The position numbers and the translations under genes were made by a program. From contig NZ_SSOB01000064.1 of assembly GCF_004801405.1 (NCBI RefSeq), positions 1 to 42,943 on the forward strand: a stretch of 42,943 nucleotides of DNA, given 5' to 3'. This DNA is from Cohnella fermenti. GTDB taxonomy: Bacteria; Bacillota; Bacilli; Paenibacillales; Paenibacillaceae. The notes beneath the pieces were generated by a model. It saw only the letters and a program-made list of their open reading frames with translations, made no database searches and had not been told where the DNA came from. Below are positions 1-7,604 of this stretch, in pieces. The number at the start of each line of letters is the position of its first letter. Within the stretch, counting starts at the first letter, position 1.

Positions 1-52
1 CCCAGTGGCCTCTTTCATCGAACAAAATTCGCTTGAGAATATTCGGCTCCAT
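1..52 (-). CDS. Possible N-terminus of an IS91-type transposase, cut by the window edge
   Basis: Reading the minus strand from the ATG at 50-52 gives 17 residues, MEPNILKRILFDERGHW, open to the edge. From memory, zinc-binding IS91-family transposases of Firmicutes often begin with a similar ILKRIFF..HW segment, and the surrounding 1-125 is clearly more AT-rich than the genes that follow, which fits mobile DNA. There is no good Shine-Dalgarno sequence in front. The call rests on a very short peptide and could be chance. Confidence 0.35.
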   Translation of the reverse strand, partial: MEPNILKRILFDERGHW

Positions 53-128
53 GTTTCAAATGTACCAAACAACAAAGAGAACGTGAAGACCCACTCCACA
101 CCCGAAAAGTTATAAATTCTATTATGTG

Positions 129-170
129 AACAAAAAACCGCCCCTCCCGGCAAGCGGGCGAAGGCGGTTC
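129..170 (-). terminator. Intrinsic terminator of the infC-rpmI-rplT operon
   Basis: On the minus strand AACCGCC (163-169) pairs with GGCGGTT (136-142), with an inner CCCG/CGGG stem, and is followed by a T6 run (132-137). It lies 18 bases past the rplT stop and closes the operon. Confidence 0.85.
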
Positions 171-187
171 TTTATCGCAGACGCGAA

Positions 188-547
188 TTACGCGTTGATC
201 TTCTCTTTGGCAGTTCCTGCCAGGCTGTTGAACGCAGCGATGTCGTTCACGGCCAGGTCGGCCAGGATCTTGCGGTTCACTTCGATGCCGGCCAGCTTCA
301 GGCCGTGCATCAGCTTGCTGTAGGACAAGCCGTTCAGACGAGCGGCTGCGTTGATGCGCACGATCCACAGCTTGCGGAAGTTGCGCTTCGTTTGGCGACG
401 GTCGCGGTATGCGTACGTCAGGGACTTCAGGACTTGCTCGTTAGCTTTCTTGAACAGGCGGTGTTTCGCGCCCCAGTAACCTTTAGCCAGCTTAAGAACA
501 CGGTTGCGACGGCGGCGTGTGACGAATCCGCCCTTGACTCTTGCCAT
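188..547 (-). CDS. rplT: 50S ribosomal protein L20
   Basis: 119 residues, the usual L20 length. It begins MARVKGGFVTRRRRNRVLKL, the typical basic N-terminus that threads into 23S rRNA, and continues with the globular part (YRDRRQTKRNFRKLWIVRIN). L20 is needed for early 50S assembly and, in Firmicutes, binds the operon leader and represses its own operon. A GGGAGGT ribosome binding site lies 8 bases before the ATG. It is the last gene of infC-rpmI-rplT, 50 bases after rpmI, and is followed by an intrinsic terminator. Confidence 0.98.
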   Translation of the reverse strand: MARVKGGFVTRRRRNRVLKLAKGYWGAKHRLFKKANEQVLKSLTYAYRDRRQTKRNFRKLWIVRINAAARLNGLSYSKLMHGLKLAGIEVNRKILADLAVNDIAAFNSLAGTAKEKINA

Positions 548-597
548 TGCTCATTACCTCCCGAATATGAATATCGCTCGCGCGATCTGGTAGTCGA

Positions 598-798
598 TTA
601 CTTCAGGTTGCCGATTTGTTGTTGCAGACGACGGTAGTCGCCTTGAGCCAGCAGCGGCTGCGAGCTCAGAACGCGCTTCTGGCGTCCGGACTTGTGAGAC
701 AACAAGTGGTTCTTGTAAGCCTTGAAGCGCTTCACTTTACCGGTTCCGGTAACTTTGAAACGATCCTTCAGGCTGCTGTGCGTCTTCATCTTAGGCAT
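598..798 (-). CDS. rpmI: 50S ribosomal protein L35
   Basis: 66 residues, standard length. It starts MPKMKTHSSLKDRFKVTGTG and is very basic, with the conserved KMKTH.....RFK.TG.GK.K pattern. It is a structural protein of the large subunit. An AGGAGG site stands 9 bases before the ATG. It lies 19 bases after infC and before rplT, the conserved order in Firmicutes, so it should follow the attenuator upstream of infC. Confidence 0.98.
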   Translation of the reverse strand: MPKMKTHSSLKDRFKVTGTGKVKRFKAYKNHLLSHKSGRQKRVLSSQPLLAQGDYRRLQQQIGNLK

Positions 799-817
799 CT
801 GTATTGTCCTCCTGTCA

Positions 818-1333
818 TTAGTGGCTCTTCGGAGCCAGAATCATGATCATGCTGCGGCCTTCCAACTTCGGAACTCGCTCAACGGTGCAGATGTCTGCCA
901 CTTCGTTAGCGACGCGTTCCAAGATCTTGAGGCCGATGTTCGAGTGGGCAATCTCACGACCGCGGAAGCGCACGGAACATTTGACTTTATCGCCTTCTCC
1001 GAGAAACTTCACGACATTGCGAAATTTCGTCTGGTAGTCGTGCTCCTCGATATTCGAACGGAACCAAACTTCCTTCAGGTCGACGATCTTCTGATTCTTC
1101 CGGGCTTCCTTTTCCTTCTTCTGCGATTCGTAGCGGAATTTGCCGTAGTCCATGATGCGGCATACCGGCGGCTTCGCCTGCGGCGCCACGTTCACCAGAT
1201 CCATGTTCGCATCGATAGCCATCTGCATAGCTTCGCGGAACGGCTTGATGCCGAGTTGTTCGCCTTCCGATCCGACGAGACGGACTTCCTTGGCCCGGAT
1301 TTCCTCATTGATTTGATGATCCTTGCTGATAAT
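818..1333 (-). CDS. infC: Translation initiation factor IF-3, rare ATT start
   Basis: IF-3 binds the 30S subunit, prevents premature 50S joining and proofreads the start codon. With the start at the ATT at 1331-1333 the protein is 171 residues, the normal length, beginning (M)ISKDHQINEEIRAKEVRLVG. The N-domain (QINEEIRAKEVRLVG...DLVNVAPQAKPPVCRIMDYGKF) is joined by a charged KKEKEARKNQK linker to the C-domain. GGAGGT lies 5 bases before the ATT. A longer frame from an upstream ATG would add 28 residues encoded by the terminator and leader, so I reject it. ATT is the start reported for infC in several bacteria, where it lets IF-3 limit its own synthesis. The next codon, ATC, is a less likely start. 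Confidence 0.93.
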   Translation of the reverse strand: MISKDHQINEEIRAKEVRLVGSEGEQLGIKPFREAMQMAIDANMDLVNVAPQAKPPVCRIMDYGKFRYESQKKEKEARKNQKIVDLKEVWFRSNIEEHDYQTKFRNVVKFLGEGDKVKCSVRFRGREIAHSNIGLKILERVANEVADICTVERVPKLEGRSMIMILAPKSH

Positions 1334-1555
1334 GTTCCACCTCCATATGGGACTGAGTTGCCATGTTCTTCTCTGCTTATACACAAACAAAAAAATGCGA
1401 GTCGCGAAGACCCGCATTCCGTCGCAAACGTTAATGGGCTCGCGAGGATCGCTCCTTCGCCGCCGGGACGTCGGCTACGCAAACCAGCCGACCGTTGCCG
1501 GGCAGGTGAGAAGCGGGTGCTTCTGCTTGTGCGTGCTGATGATTAGAACAGTCAC
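1334..1555 (-). ncRNA. infC leader RNA (L20-type attenuator)
   Basis: About 220 bases lie between the predicted transcription start (near 1555) and the ATT start. The leader is GC-rich, can form several hairpins and contains an intrinsic terminator at 1389-1417, well before infC. In B. subtilis an equivalent leader is bound by L20, which favours the terminator. Size, position and terminator agree with that known class. I did not fold the whole RNA or map the L20 site. Confidence 0.7.
1389..1417 (-). terminator. Leader attenuator terminator upstream of infC
   Basis: On the minus strand ATGCGGGTC (1409-1417) pairs over nine positions (one G-T) with GACTCGCAT (1395-1403) around a five-base loop, followed by a T7 run (1389-1395). 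It lies 56 bases upstream of the infC ATT codon, so full-length mRNA requires readthrough. Confidence 0.88.
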
Positions 1556-1561
1556 TCAAGC

Positions 1562-1590
1562 AATATATCACGCGGGCGATACCGTGTCAA
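1562..1590 (-). promoter_or_regulatory. Sigma-A promoter of infC-rpmI-rplT
   Basis: On the minus strand TTGACA (1585-1590) is followed by exactly 17 bases and TATATT (1562-1567). This is a near-consensus vegetative promoter. Its -35 overlaps the stop of the preceding glycosyltransferase gene, which ends at 1587. Confidence 0.85.
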
Positions 1591-2849
1591 GCCGAATTCG
1601 TCCCCTCCGCCCCCATCCGCTTGCTCTGCACCTCTTCCAGCCGCAGCACCCGCGAGTGCTGCGTGTGACTCCACGTCTTGTTGTTCTGAGTGAAGAACGC
1701 CCAGAAGGTGATCGGCCACCAGGAGAGGAAGAACAGCGGGAACGTGAGCAGCCTCGCATAGCTTCTCCAGTTCACCCTCTCCAGCAGCATCGCGAGCGGA
1801 CATTGCAGGTAGATGTAGAGGGACACCGGAACGGCGAACCAGGCCGGAAGCAGCGAATAGACGGAGTCGAGCCGCGGCGCCCCGGGCAGCAGTCGATCGA
1901 GCCACAGCGTAACCGTCAGCAGCGAGCCGATCAAGAAATTATACGCGTTGAAAATATACAGAGAAGCGTCCAGCTTGATCCAGCTCCGCTCGCGGATTCC
2001 CTGCCACAGCATCGGCAGCATGTATCTCCGGGCGACATCGAAGTGTCCCTGCATCCACCGGAGGCGCTGGCGCGACGAAGCCCGGAACGTGATCGGCTTC
2101 TCGTCGTACACCCGGGCATCGAAGTTGAACTTCGGGTAGACGTCCTTCCGGATGCAGCGGACCGTGAACTCCAGGTCCTCCACGAGGCTGGTCGCTCCCC
2201 AGCCCATCTCCCGCAGCAGGGAGGCGTCGAAGCACATCCCCGTCCCGCCGAGGTAATTCGCGAGGCCGACGTTGTGCCTCGGCAGTTGCCAGAGCCGATT
2301 GCAGAACCAATAGTTGATCCCGTTCGCGGCGCTCACCCAGGAATCGTGCGGGTTCTTCGTGTCCAGATACCCCTGGATGACGCGATAGCCGTTCAGCAGG
2401 TCCTCGTTCATGTAAGACAGGAAGTCCGTCGCCACGAGGTTGTCGGCGTCGAACATGACGACGGCGTCATAGCTGCGCGGACGCTTCCACAGCTCCTTCA
2501 GCATCCATTCGATGGCGAAGCCCTTGCCGCGCTTGTTCGGCATCGTCCGCTCATAGGCGTAGACGCCGGGATACCGGCGGACGACTTCCGCCGTCCCGTC
2601 GGTGCAATTGTCGCAGATAACGAACAGATCGTACAGCTCACGCGGATACCTCAGCTTCAGCAGATTCTCGACGAGCGCGCCGACGACGGCCTCCTCGTTG
2701 TGGGCGGCCACGATCAGGGCGAACGACTTCGTCGGCTTGTGCGTAATCTGCTCCTTCTTGCGATGCCACCCGAACAGGGACAGAACGACCTGGTAGGTGC
2801 CGATCAGCACGAAGATCAGTTGGAGAGCCATAAACGCTTTATTCCACAT
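1587..2849 (-). CDS. Membrane processive glycosyltransferase, family 2
   Basis: 420 residues. A membrane segment at about 7-27 is followed by a GT-A fold: FALIVAAHNEE (43-53), the DAD metal/nucleotide motif (134-136), a catalytic ED pair (224-225) and QRLRW (261-265), the Q..RW signature of processive synthases such as hyaluronan, cellulose and poly-GlcNAc synthases. Three further membrane helices lie near 296-316, 333-355 and 366-386. It probably extends a surface polysaccharide or glycolipid from a nucleotide sugar. The product cannot be told from sequence. It follows a family 4 glycosyltransferase gene after 132 bases, so the two may be co-transcribed. AGGGGGT lies 13 bases before the ATG, a long spacing. 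Confidence 0.9.
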   Translation of the reverse strand: MWNKAFMALQLIFVLIGTYQVVLSLFGWHRKKEQITHKPTKSFALIVAAHNEEAVVGALVENLLKLRYPRELYDLFVICDNCTDGTAEVVRRYPGVYAYERTMPNKRGKGFAIEWMLKELWKRPRSYDAVVMFDADNLVATDFLSYMNEDLLNGYRVIQGYLDTKNPHDSWVSAANGINYWFCNRLWQLPRHNVGLANYLGGTGMCFDASLLREMGWGATSLVEDLEFTVRCIRKDVYPKFNFDARVYDEKPITFRASSRQRLRWMQGHFDVARRYMLPMLWQGIRERSWIKLDASLYIFNAYNFLIGSLLTVTLWLDRLLPGAPRLDSVYSLLPAWFAVPVSLYIYLQCPLAMLLERVNWRSYARLLTFPLFFLSWWPITFWAFFTQNNKTWSHTQHSRVLRLEEVQSKRMGAEGTNSA

Positions 2850-2981
2850 ATTCAGTTGTATTACCCCCTGAACCCCTTTTTCGCGACGGCTGTCTGCCGG
2901 TTCCTTCGGTTTATGTGTGGGAAGGCTCCCGGCGCCGTTCTCTTTGTGTGTTGTTGTTCCTTGCCGATCCGTTCGCCCGCT

Positions 2982-4157
2982 TCAGACGGAGATGACGTCC
3001 CGCTCGCGGCTCTTCCCGGAGGAGACTTCGACTGCGCAGGCGAGCAGCCCGCCGAACACCTCGTCCCAGGACTTCGACCGGGCCGTCCGCAGCGCCTCGT
3101 GCGAGAGCCGTTCCCGGAGCGCCTTGTCCCCGTGAAGCTCGGCGAGCGCGTCTGCGAATTCGTCCGGCTGTCCCGGTGCGCACAGAAGGCCGCTGACCCG
3201 ATGCTTCAGCGTGTCCGGCACGGCTCCCGCGTTCGCGCCGATGACGGGCAAGCCGCAGGCCATTGCCTCCAAGACGACGTTGCCGAACGTCTCGGTCGGC
3301 GAGGGGAAGAGCATCGCGTCCGCCGACGCCATCCAGCTCTGCAGCTCCGCCTGAGCAACGGAGCCGAGGAAGACGGCGCGGACACCGAGCTTCGCGGCCA
3401 ATGCCCGCAGCTCGGCATCCGCCGGACCTTCTCCGGCCAGAACGAGCCAAGGCTCGACTCCGGCGCGTTCCGCGAAGCGGGCGACCGCTTCGACGGCGAC
3501 CTCCGTCTGCTTCTCCGGCGCCAGCCTGCCTGCGCTGAGCGCAACGAAGCGGTCGGCGGGAATGCCCGCCCGCTCCAGCACCGCGGCCCGATCGGCCCCC
3601 GGATGGAAGACGGACGTGTCGATTGCCCGGCTCCATACGTCAAGGCCGCTCCAGCCCTTCTTGCTGCATTCCTCCAGAACCGAAGGCGAAGGCACGAGAA
3701 TGCGATCGCACGGGCGGTGGAACCAATACAAATATCTCCATAACAGTCTGCCCATCCATTGGAGGTTGTAATACGGAAGGTAGCGAACAAAGTGGGTGTG
3801 GTGGGAAGCGATCAGCGGAATGTCGTGCTTCAGCGCCAGACGTCTGCCGGTCATGCCGGTGCCGAATGGGGTGGCGACATGAATGAGCGTCGGTCGGAAG
3901 TCGAGCAGCTTGCGCTCGGCCGCGGGCGACACGGGCACGGACAGCCGCAATTCGGGATAGAGGAAGAAGGGAACGCTCGCGAGCCTCTCCGCGGCCCCCT
4001 GCGGCGCCGATTCTCCTCTCGGGCGCGACGGGGCGAATACCTGAACGGCAATTCCTTGCCTGCGCAGATAGGCAGTCCATCTCTCCAGCGTCTTCGCAAC
4101 GCCGTTTACTTCCGGAGAGTAAGTATCGGTGAACAACGCGATTCGTAGCTCCTCCAT
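2982..4157 (-). CDS. Glycosyltransferase, GT4 (GT-B fold)
   Basis: 391 residues, typical for the family. It starts MEELRIALFTDTYSPEVNGV, the N-terminal pattern of GDP-mannose-dependent alpha-mannosyltransferases (MgtA/PimB-like) and diacylglycerol glucosyltransferases. Other marks are ASHHTHF near 118-123, LVPSPSV, SAGRLAPEKQ near 208-217 and the EX7E motif E289-E297 (ETFGNVVLE), followed by ACGLPVIG. It has no membrane helix and should act at the inner face of the membrane, adding a sugar to a lipid or glycan acceptor. GAGGAGG lies 10 bases before the ATG. Pairing with the downstream processive GT2 gene suggests a shared glycolipid or polysaccharide pathway; the substrate is not known. Confidence 0.9.
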   Translation of the reverse strand: MEELRIALFTDTYSPEVNGVAKTLERWTAYLRRQGIAVQVFAPSRPRGESAPQGAAERLASVPFFLYPELRLSVPVSPAAERKLLDFRPTLIHVATPFGTGMTGRRLALKHDIPLIASHHTHFVRYLPYYNLQWMGRLLWRYLYWFHRPCDRILVPSPSVLEECSKKGWSGLDVWSRAIDTSVFHPGADRAAVLERAGIPADRFVALSAGRLAPEKQTEVAVEAVARFAERAGVEPWLVLAGEGPADAELRALAAKLGVRAVFLGSVAQAELQSWMASADAMLFPSPTETFGNVVLEAMACGLPVIGANAGAVPDTLKHRVSGLLCAPGQPDEFADALAELHGDKALRERLSHEALRTARSKSWDEVFGGLLACAVEVSSGKSRERDVISV

Positions 4158-4342
4158 GCGTTCATCGCCTCCTCGTCATTGCTTCCATCGTAAGAGAGCG
4201 ACGTTATCGGCGTGTCAGGAGAATGTCAAATCCCTGCCGGAGAACGATTTACAATGCCCTGCAATTGCGTTGATACTTTCGCAACACTGGCCATATACGA
4301 TAGAATGGCAATAACAGCTCAGAGGAAAAGGAGAGGAACGGC

Positions 4343-4870
4343 ATGACCCAACTGTACCGCCTGCTCGACGAGATAGAGGGACCTCTCTTCCTGCACGTGA
4401 ACAAACGTTGGAACCGCGAGGCGCTGAACCGTCTGTTCGCCTTGCTTACCTTGATGGGCGGAGCGACGTTCGCGCTGCTCTCTTCGGCCGCCGCCGGCAT
4501 CTTCGCCAGAGGGGCGTGGAGCCTCGCGGGCTGGCAGGCGCTGGCCGCCGTGGCGATCAGCCACGTGCCCGTCTTCCTTGCGAAGCGGAGCGTTCCCCGC
4601 AAGCGTCCGTACCAAGTGTATCCGCAAGCCATGACGGGCCGCCGCCCGCTGAAGGACCCGTCCTTCCCTTCCGGTCATACGACGGCGGGCTTCGCCATGC
4701 TCACGCCCTGGATGCTCGCCCAACCGCTGCTCATTCCGCTTCTGCTTCCGCTCGCGATCGGCATCGGTCTCTCCCGCGTCTATTTCGGCCTTCATTTTCC
4801 AAGCGATACGTTGGCGGGGGCACTTCTTGGCGGTTCTACGGCACTGCTCGTCTCTCTCTGGATTGTCTAA
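4343..4870 (+). CDS. PAP2-family membrane phosphatase
   Basis: 175 residues with five or six membrane segments and the three phosphatase motifs in order: KRSVPRKRP (81-89), PSFPSGHT (106-113) and SRVYFGLHFPSD (144-155). The histidines of the second and third motifs form the catalytic pair of the family. Such proteins dephosphorylate phosphatidic acid, phosphatidylglycerophosphate or undecaprenyl pyrophosphate at the outer face of the membrane. Which one applies here cannot be decided. An AGGAGAGG site precedes the ATG. Its stop overlaps the stop of the convergent UbiB-like gene by three or four bases, with no room for a terminator. Confidence 0.93.
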   Translation: MTQLYRLLDEIEGPLFLHVNKRWNREALNRLFALLTLMGGATFALLSSAAAGIFARGAWSLAGWQALAAVAISHVPVFLAKRSVPRKRPYQVYPQAMTGRRPLKDPSFPSGHTTAGFAMLTPWMLAQPLLIPLLLPLAIGIGLSRVYFGLHFPSDTLAGALLGGSTALLVSLWIV

Positions 4871-6549
4871 CGACCCGATCGGAAAATCGAGTAAAGAAGC
4901 CAAAGAAGCATCGAACCCGCGACGGCGAAGCCGATCTCAATCGCGGGAATGCGGCCGATCGTGATGCTGCTCTCGCTGTTGATCGAGGAGCCGATGATCA
5001 GGCCGACCATCAGGATGCTGAACGACAGCAGCACAATGCTGATCGAGAGCCGGTTCCCGATGCGGTCCAGCTTCTTCATGAGCGCCTCCGTCTCCGGCAT
5101 GGACAGCTCGAGCTTGATCTTGCCCTGCTGCGCCAGCGTCAGCAGCTCCTTCAGCTTGCCCGGCGCGTCCCACAGCCAATCGATCGCCCCCGGAAGCCTC
5201 TCTCCCGCCTGTCTCAGCGCCCGAATCGGATTGATCTTGTGCCGCAGCAGCCTTCGCCCGAACGGTTCGGCGACCTTCAGGATGCTGAATGTCGGGTCGA
5301 GCCCGGATGCGACTCCCTCCGTCGTCAGAAGCGTCTTGCCAAGCAGCGTCATCTCGGACGGAATCCGAATATCGTGCTTGCGCGCCACCTCCATCAGCCT
5401 GCGAATCGCGTCTCCCAAGCTGACCTCGCTGAGCGGAACCCCGTAGTACCGCTCCCGAAGCTCATCCACGTCGGCATACAGCTTCTCCCGATCGGCGCCG
5501 TCCGGAATCAAGCCGAGCCTGGCGATCGCGCGAAGAACGCCTTCCGTGCTCTGCCCGCGAAGCGCGATAACGAGGGAGGAGAAATAGAGCTTCGTCGTCG
5601 TACTCAGCTTCCCGACCATCCCGAAGTCAAGCAGCGCGATGCGGCCGTCCTCCAGAACGAGGGCATTGCCCGGATGCGGGTCCCCGTGGAAAAATCCGTC
5701 GAACAGCACCTGGTGGAGGATAATCGAGACGAAGCGCTCGGCGATCTCCGCGGGCGAATGGCCGGCGGCGGCAAGCATATCCTTATCCGACAGCCGGATG
5801 CCGCCCACCCGCTCCATCGTCAGAATTCGGCTGCCGCTCCGTTCGGGATAGACGGCCGGAATGTGCAGATAAGGAATCGACGAGCCGAGAACGGCGAACT
5901 TCTCCGCGTTGCGCCGCTCCTTGTCGTAATCAAGCTCCGCGAGCAGCGCCCTGCCCAGTTCGTCCGCCATCTCGCGGATTCGGTATCGCCTCGCCCAATC
6001 AAGCCGCTTCTCCGCCAGCCCGGCCAGCTCGGCCAGAATATCCAGGTCGGTCTCCACGATCGCCCGGATATTCGGCCGCTGAACCTTGACCGCCACCGAT
6101 TCCCCCGAGCTCAGCGTCGCCAGATACACCTGGCCGATGGAGGCCGCCGCCACCGGGCGCTCCTCGAACTCGGAGAACAGGATGTCCAGCTTCTCCCCGA
6201 GCTCCGACTCGATAATCGCCACCGCCTCCTCGAACGGGAAGATGGGCACGTCGTCCTGCAGCTTCCTCAGCTCCGCCACGATGTGCTCGGGCAGCAGATC
6301 GCTCCGCGAGCCGGCCAGTTGGCCCAGCTTCACGAACGTAGGCCCGAGCTCCTCGAGGAACATCCGGACCCGAATGCCGAGCGTCCTCTTGTCCGCGCTA
6401 TCCTCGTCCACATGCCGCTTTTTCCAGAGTGCCCGGTACGGTACAAGCTCGGACAGCCCCAGGTCCTTGACGAGGTAGCCGAAGCCGTAGCGAAGCAACG
6501 CCGACGCAATCTCGCGAACCCGCTGAAGATGACGGATTCTCCTCCCCAC
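4867..6549 (-). CDS. UbiB/ABC1/AarF-family atypical kinase
   Basis: 560 residues. It has the ADCK/UbiB hallmarks: KLGQ (74-77) in the N-terminal extension, the alanine-rich AAAS loop (134-137) in place of the usual glycine-rich loop, the ATP lysine in VAVKVQRP near 155, FHGDPHPGN (287-295) and DFG (308-310). Two C-terminal membrane helices near 497-520 and 535-555 anchor it. Family members bind ATP and support isoprenoid quinone or lipid metabolism; the true substrate is unsettled, especially in menaquinone-using Firmicutes. The start is GTG with GGAGG five bases upstream. It follows the phasin-like gene by 33 bases and the two are probably one operon, as often seen in this family. Confidence 0.93.
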   Translation of the reverse strand: MGRRIRHLQRVREIASALLRYGFGYLVKDLGLSELVPYRALWKKRHVDEDSADKRTLGIRVRMFLEELGPTFVKLGQLAGSRSDLLPEHIVAELRKLQDDVPIFPFEEAVAIIESELGEKLDILFSEFEERPVAAASIGQVYLATLSSGESVAVKVQRPNIRAIVETDLDILAELAGLAEKRLDWARRYRIREMADELGRALLAELDYDKERRNAEKFAVLGSSIPYLHIPAVYPERSGSRILTMERVGGIRLSDKDMLAAAGHSPAEIAERFVSIILHQVLFDGFFHGDPHPGNALVLEDGRIALLDFGMVGKLSTTTKLYFSSLVIALRGQSTEGVLRAIARLGLIPDGADREKLYADVDELRERYYGVPLSEVSLGDAIRRLMEVARKHDIRIPSEMTLLGKTLLTTEGVASGLDPTFSILKVAEPFGRRLLRHKINPIRALRQAGERLPGAIDWLWDAPGKLKELLTLAQQGKIKLELSMPETEALMKKLDRIGNRLSISIVLLSFSILMVGLIIGSSINSESSITIGRIPAIEIGFAVAGSMLLWLLYSIFRSGR

Positions 6550-6582
6550 TCTCTCCTCCCCCCTTCTATCCCGCCTCGCGCG

Positions 6583-6885
6583 CTATTCGCTCTTCTCGAG
6601 CCGGTCGAGCAGTTGGTCGAGACGGCGTTCGAGCCGCTCGATGTCCTCCCGGGTCGCCCACTTCCGGTCGCCGACGACCTTCTGCACCTTCTCTTGCACG
6701 AGCGCCTCCACCTTGCTCTGCGTCTCCTCGCCCTTCTTCAGCAGCTCATCGACGAAGGCGAACGATTCCGCGCGGCTCATCTCGCCCTTCTTGACCAATT
6801 CGTCCACCAGCTTCTCCGCCTGCTCCTTGGTCGCTACCGCGATCCCGAGCCCAAGCGATACGGCCTTGCTAATCAGATCTCTCAT
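6583..6885 (-). CDS. Phasin-like coiled-coil protein
   Basis: 100 residues from the ATG at 6883-6885, chosen because AGGAGAAGG lies 7 bases upstream; the longer frame adds only basic low-complexity residues. It starts MRDLISKAVSLGLGIAVATK, then becomes almost entirely charged helix, with a coiled-coil C-terminus (REDIERLERRLDQLLDRLEK). Database annotation usually calls such proteins polyhydroxyalkanoate regulator phasin, but there is no PHA gene nearby. Its linkage to the UbiB-like kinase gene suggests a partner or regulator of that protein. The function is inferred only. Confidence 0.8.
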   Translation of the reverse strand: MRDLISKAVSLGLGIAVATKEQAEKLVDELVKKGEMSRAESFAFVDELLKKGEETQSKVEALVQEKVQKVVGDRKWATREDIERLERRLDQLLDRLEKSE

Positions 6886-7054
6886 TGCGAACCTTCTCCT
6901 TCCGGCTGCTCGCCTCGGCCTTGGCATCGTTGTTCTCGCTTAGTTTGCATGATCCAGTGGAGGGTCATTCAGGAACCGGGTCATTCAAGATCGGGGCGTC
7001 TATACATGTCTATGCGGGAAACTTCGGACGCCAGTCTAACCAACCCAAACTAAT

Positions 7055-7136
7055 CCTGCGTTCCATTATGTCGCTTCTCCCGTTCGCTCAGGCTCCCTGC
7101 GTTCCATTACGCCAACTCTCCCGTTCGCTCAGGCTC
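7055..7136. repeat. 41-bp tandem duplication
   Basis: Two adjacent 41-bp copies (7055-7095, 7096-7136) share CCTGCGTTCCATTA at the start and CTCCCGTTCGCTCAGGCTC at the end and differ at a few central bases. No coding or binding function is evident. Confidence 0.85.
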
Positions 7137-7173
7137 CCGTCCCCCTCTTCTCCTTCGGCTGATACGCGGCATC

Positions 7174-7331
7174 GGCGGGACGGAGCGACGAATGGAGGAT
7201 GAGAGTAACCAGACTGCTCTCATGAGCGAAACGGAGCGGTGATGGGGGGAAGAAGGTAGTTTAACTGCGCACATTGGCGGGACGGAGCGACGAATGGAGG
7301 ATGAGAGTAACCAAATTGTGCTCATGAGCGA
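7174..7331. repeat. 56-bp direct repeat, two copies 102 bp apart
   Basis: 7174-7229 and 7276-7331 begin GGCGGGACGGAGCGACGAAT and both end CTCATGAGCGA, which contains the palindrome CTCATGAG. They differ at only a few positions. The strict 102-bp offset suggests duplication of a longer unit. Confidence 0.85.
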
Positions 7332-7382
7332 CAGAGATCAGCGAACGAGAGACGAATTCGCTCATCTGGTCCGATGACTCTT

Positions 7383-7570
7383 GCGATTTATGTGATTTTT
7401 CACATTCGTTGGCTTGGTTCGGAAGGAATCGCGGCGTTTTATGTGGTTTTTAGCATATATGCGGCAACTCGGGCTGGAATTTTTTCTATATATGCTATTT
7501 TTCACATAAAATCGTCCAAACTGCCTGTTGGCGAGCTTCACGAATGTGAAATTTCACATAAATTTCCGGC
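7383..7570 (+). repeat. Dispersed 51-52 bp period element, copy A (4 modules)
   Basis: Four modules with cores beginning at 7391, 7442, 7493 and 7545 (offsets 51, 51, 52). The cores read TGTGATTTTTCACA, TGTGGTTTTTAGCA, TGCTATTTTTCACA and TGTGAAATTTCACA, nearly palindromic. The element ends CACATAAATTTCCGGC. Between-core segments are conserved with the other three copies, so these are not CRISPR spacers. An open frame runs through it, but the 52-base step and lack of a ribosome binding site argue against coding. Confidence 0.85.
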
Positions 7571-7604
7571 GGGTTCGGGGATTTCAAGGGGGTTTGAGAG
7601 GTTG

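Larger units (their letters stand above)
6886..7382. other. Gene-free stretch with direct repeats
   Basis: No convincing gene on either strand. It holds a 41-bp tandem duplication (7055-7095 and 7096-7136) and a 56-bp direct repeat (7174-7229 and 7276-7331), then runs into the 51-52 bp period element at 7383. Confidence 0.7.

Noticed and set aside
1323..3743. 806-codon plus frame
   Set aside because: Antisense to the infC leader and two well-supported glycosyltransferases; the composition is Arg/Pro/His-rich as expected for the complement of GC-rich genes.
4408..7053. 881-codon plus frame
   Set aside because: Overlaps PAP2 out of frame and is antisense to the UbiB-like gene; no family features.
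7383..7570. CRP/Fnr binding sites
   Set aside because: The half-sites TGTGA and TCACA are four bases apart, not the six needed for CRP, and the element is mostly not upstream of genes.
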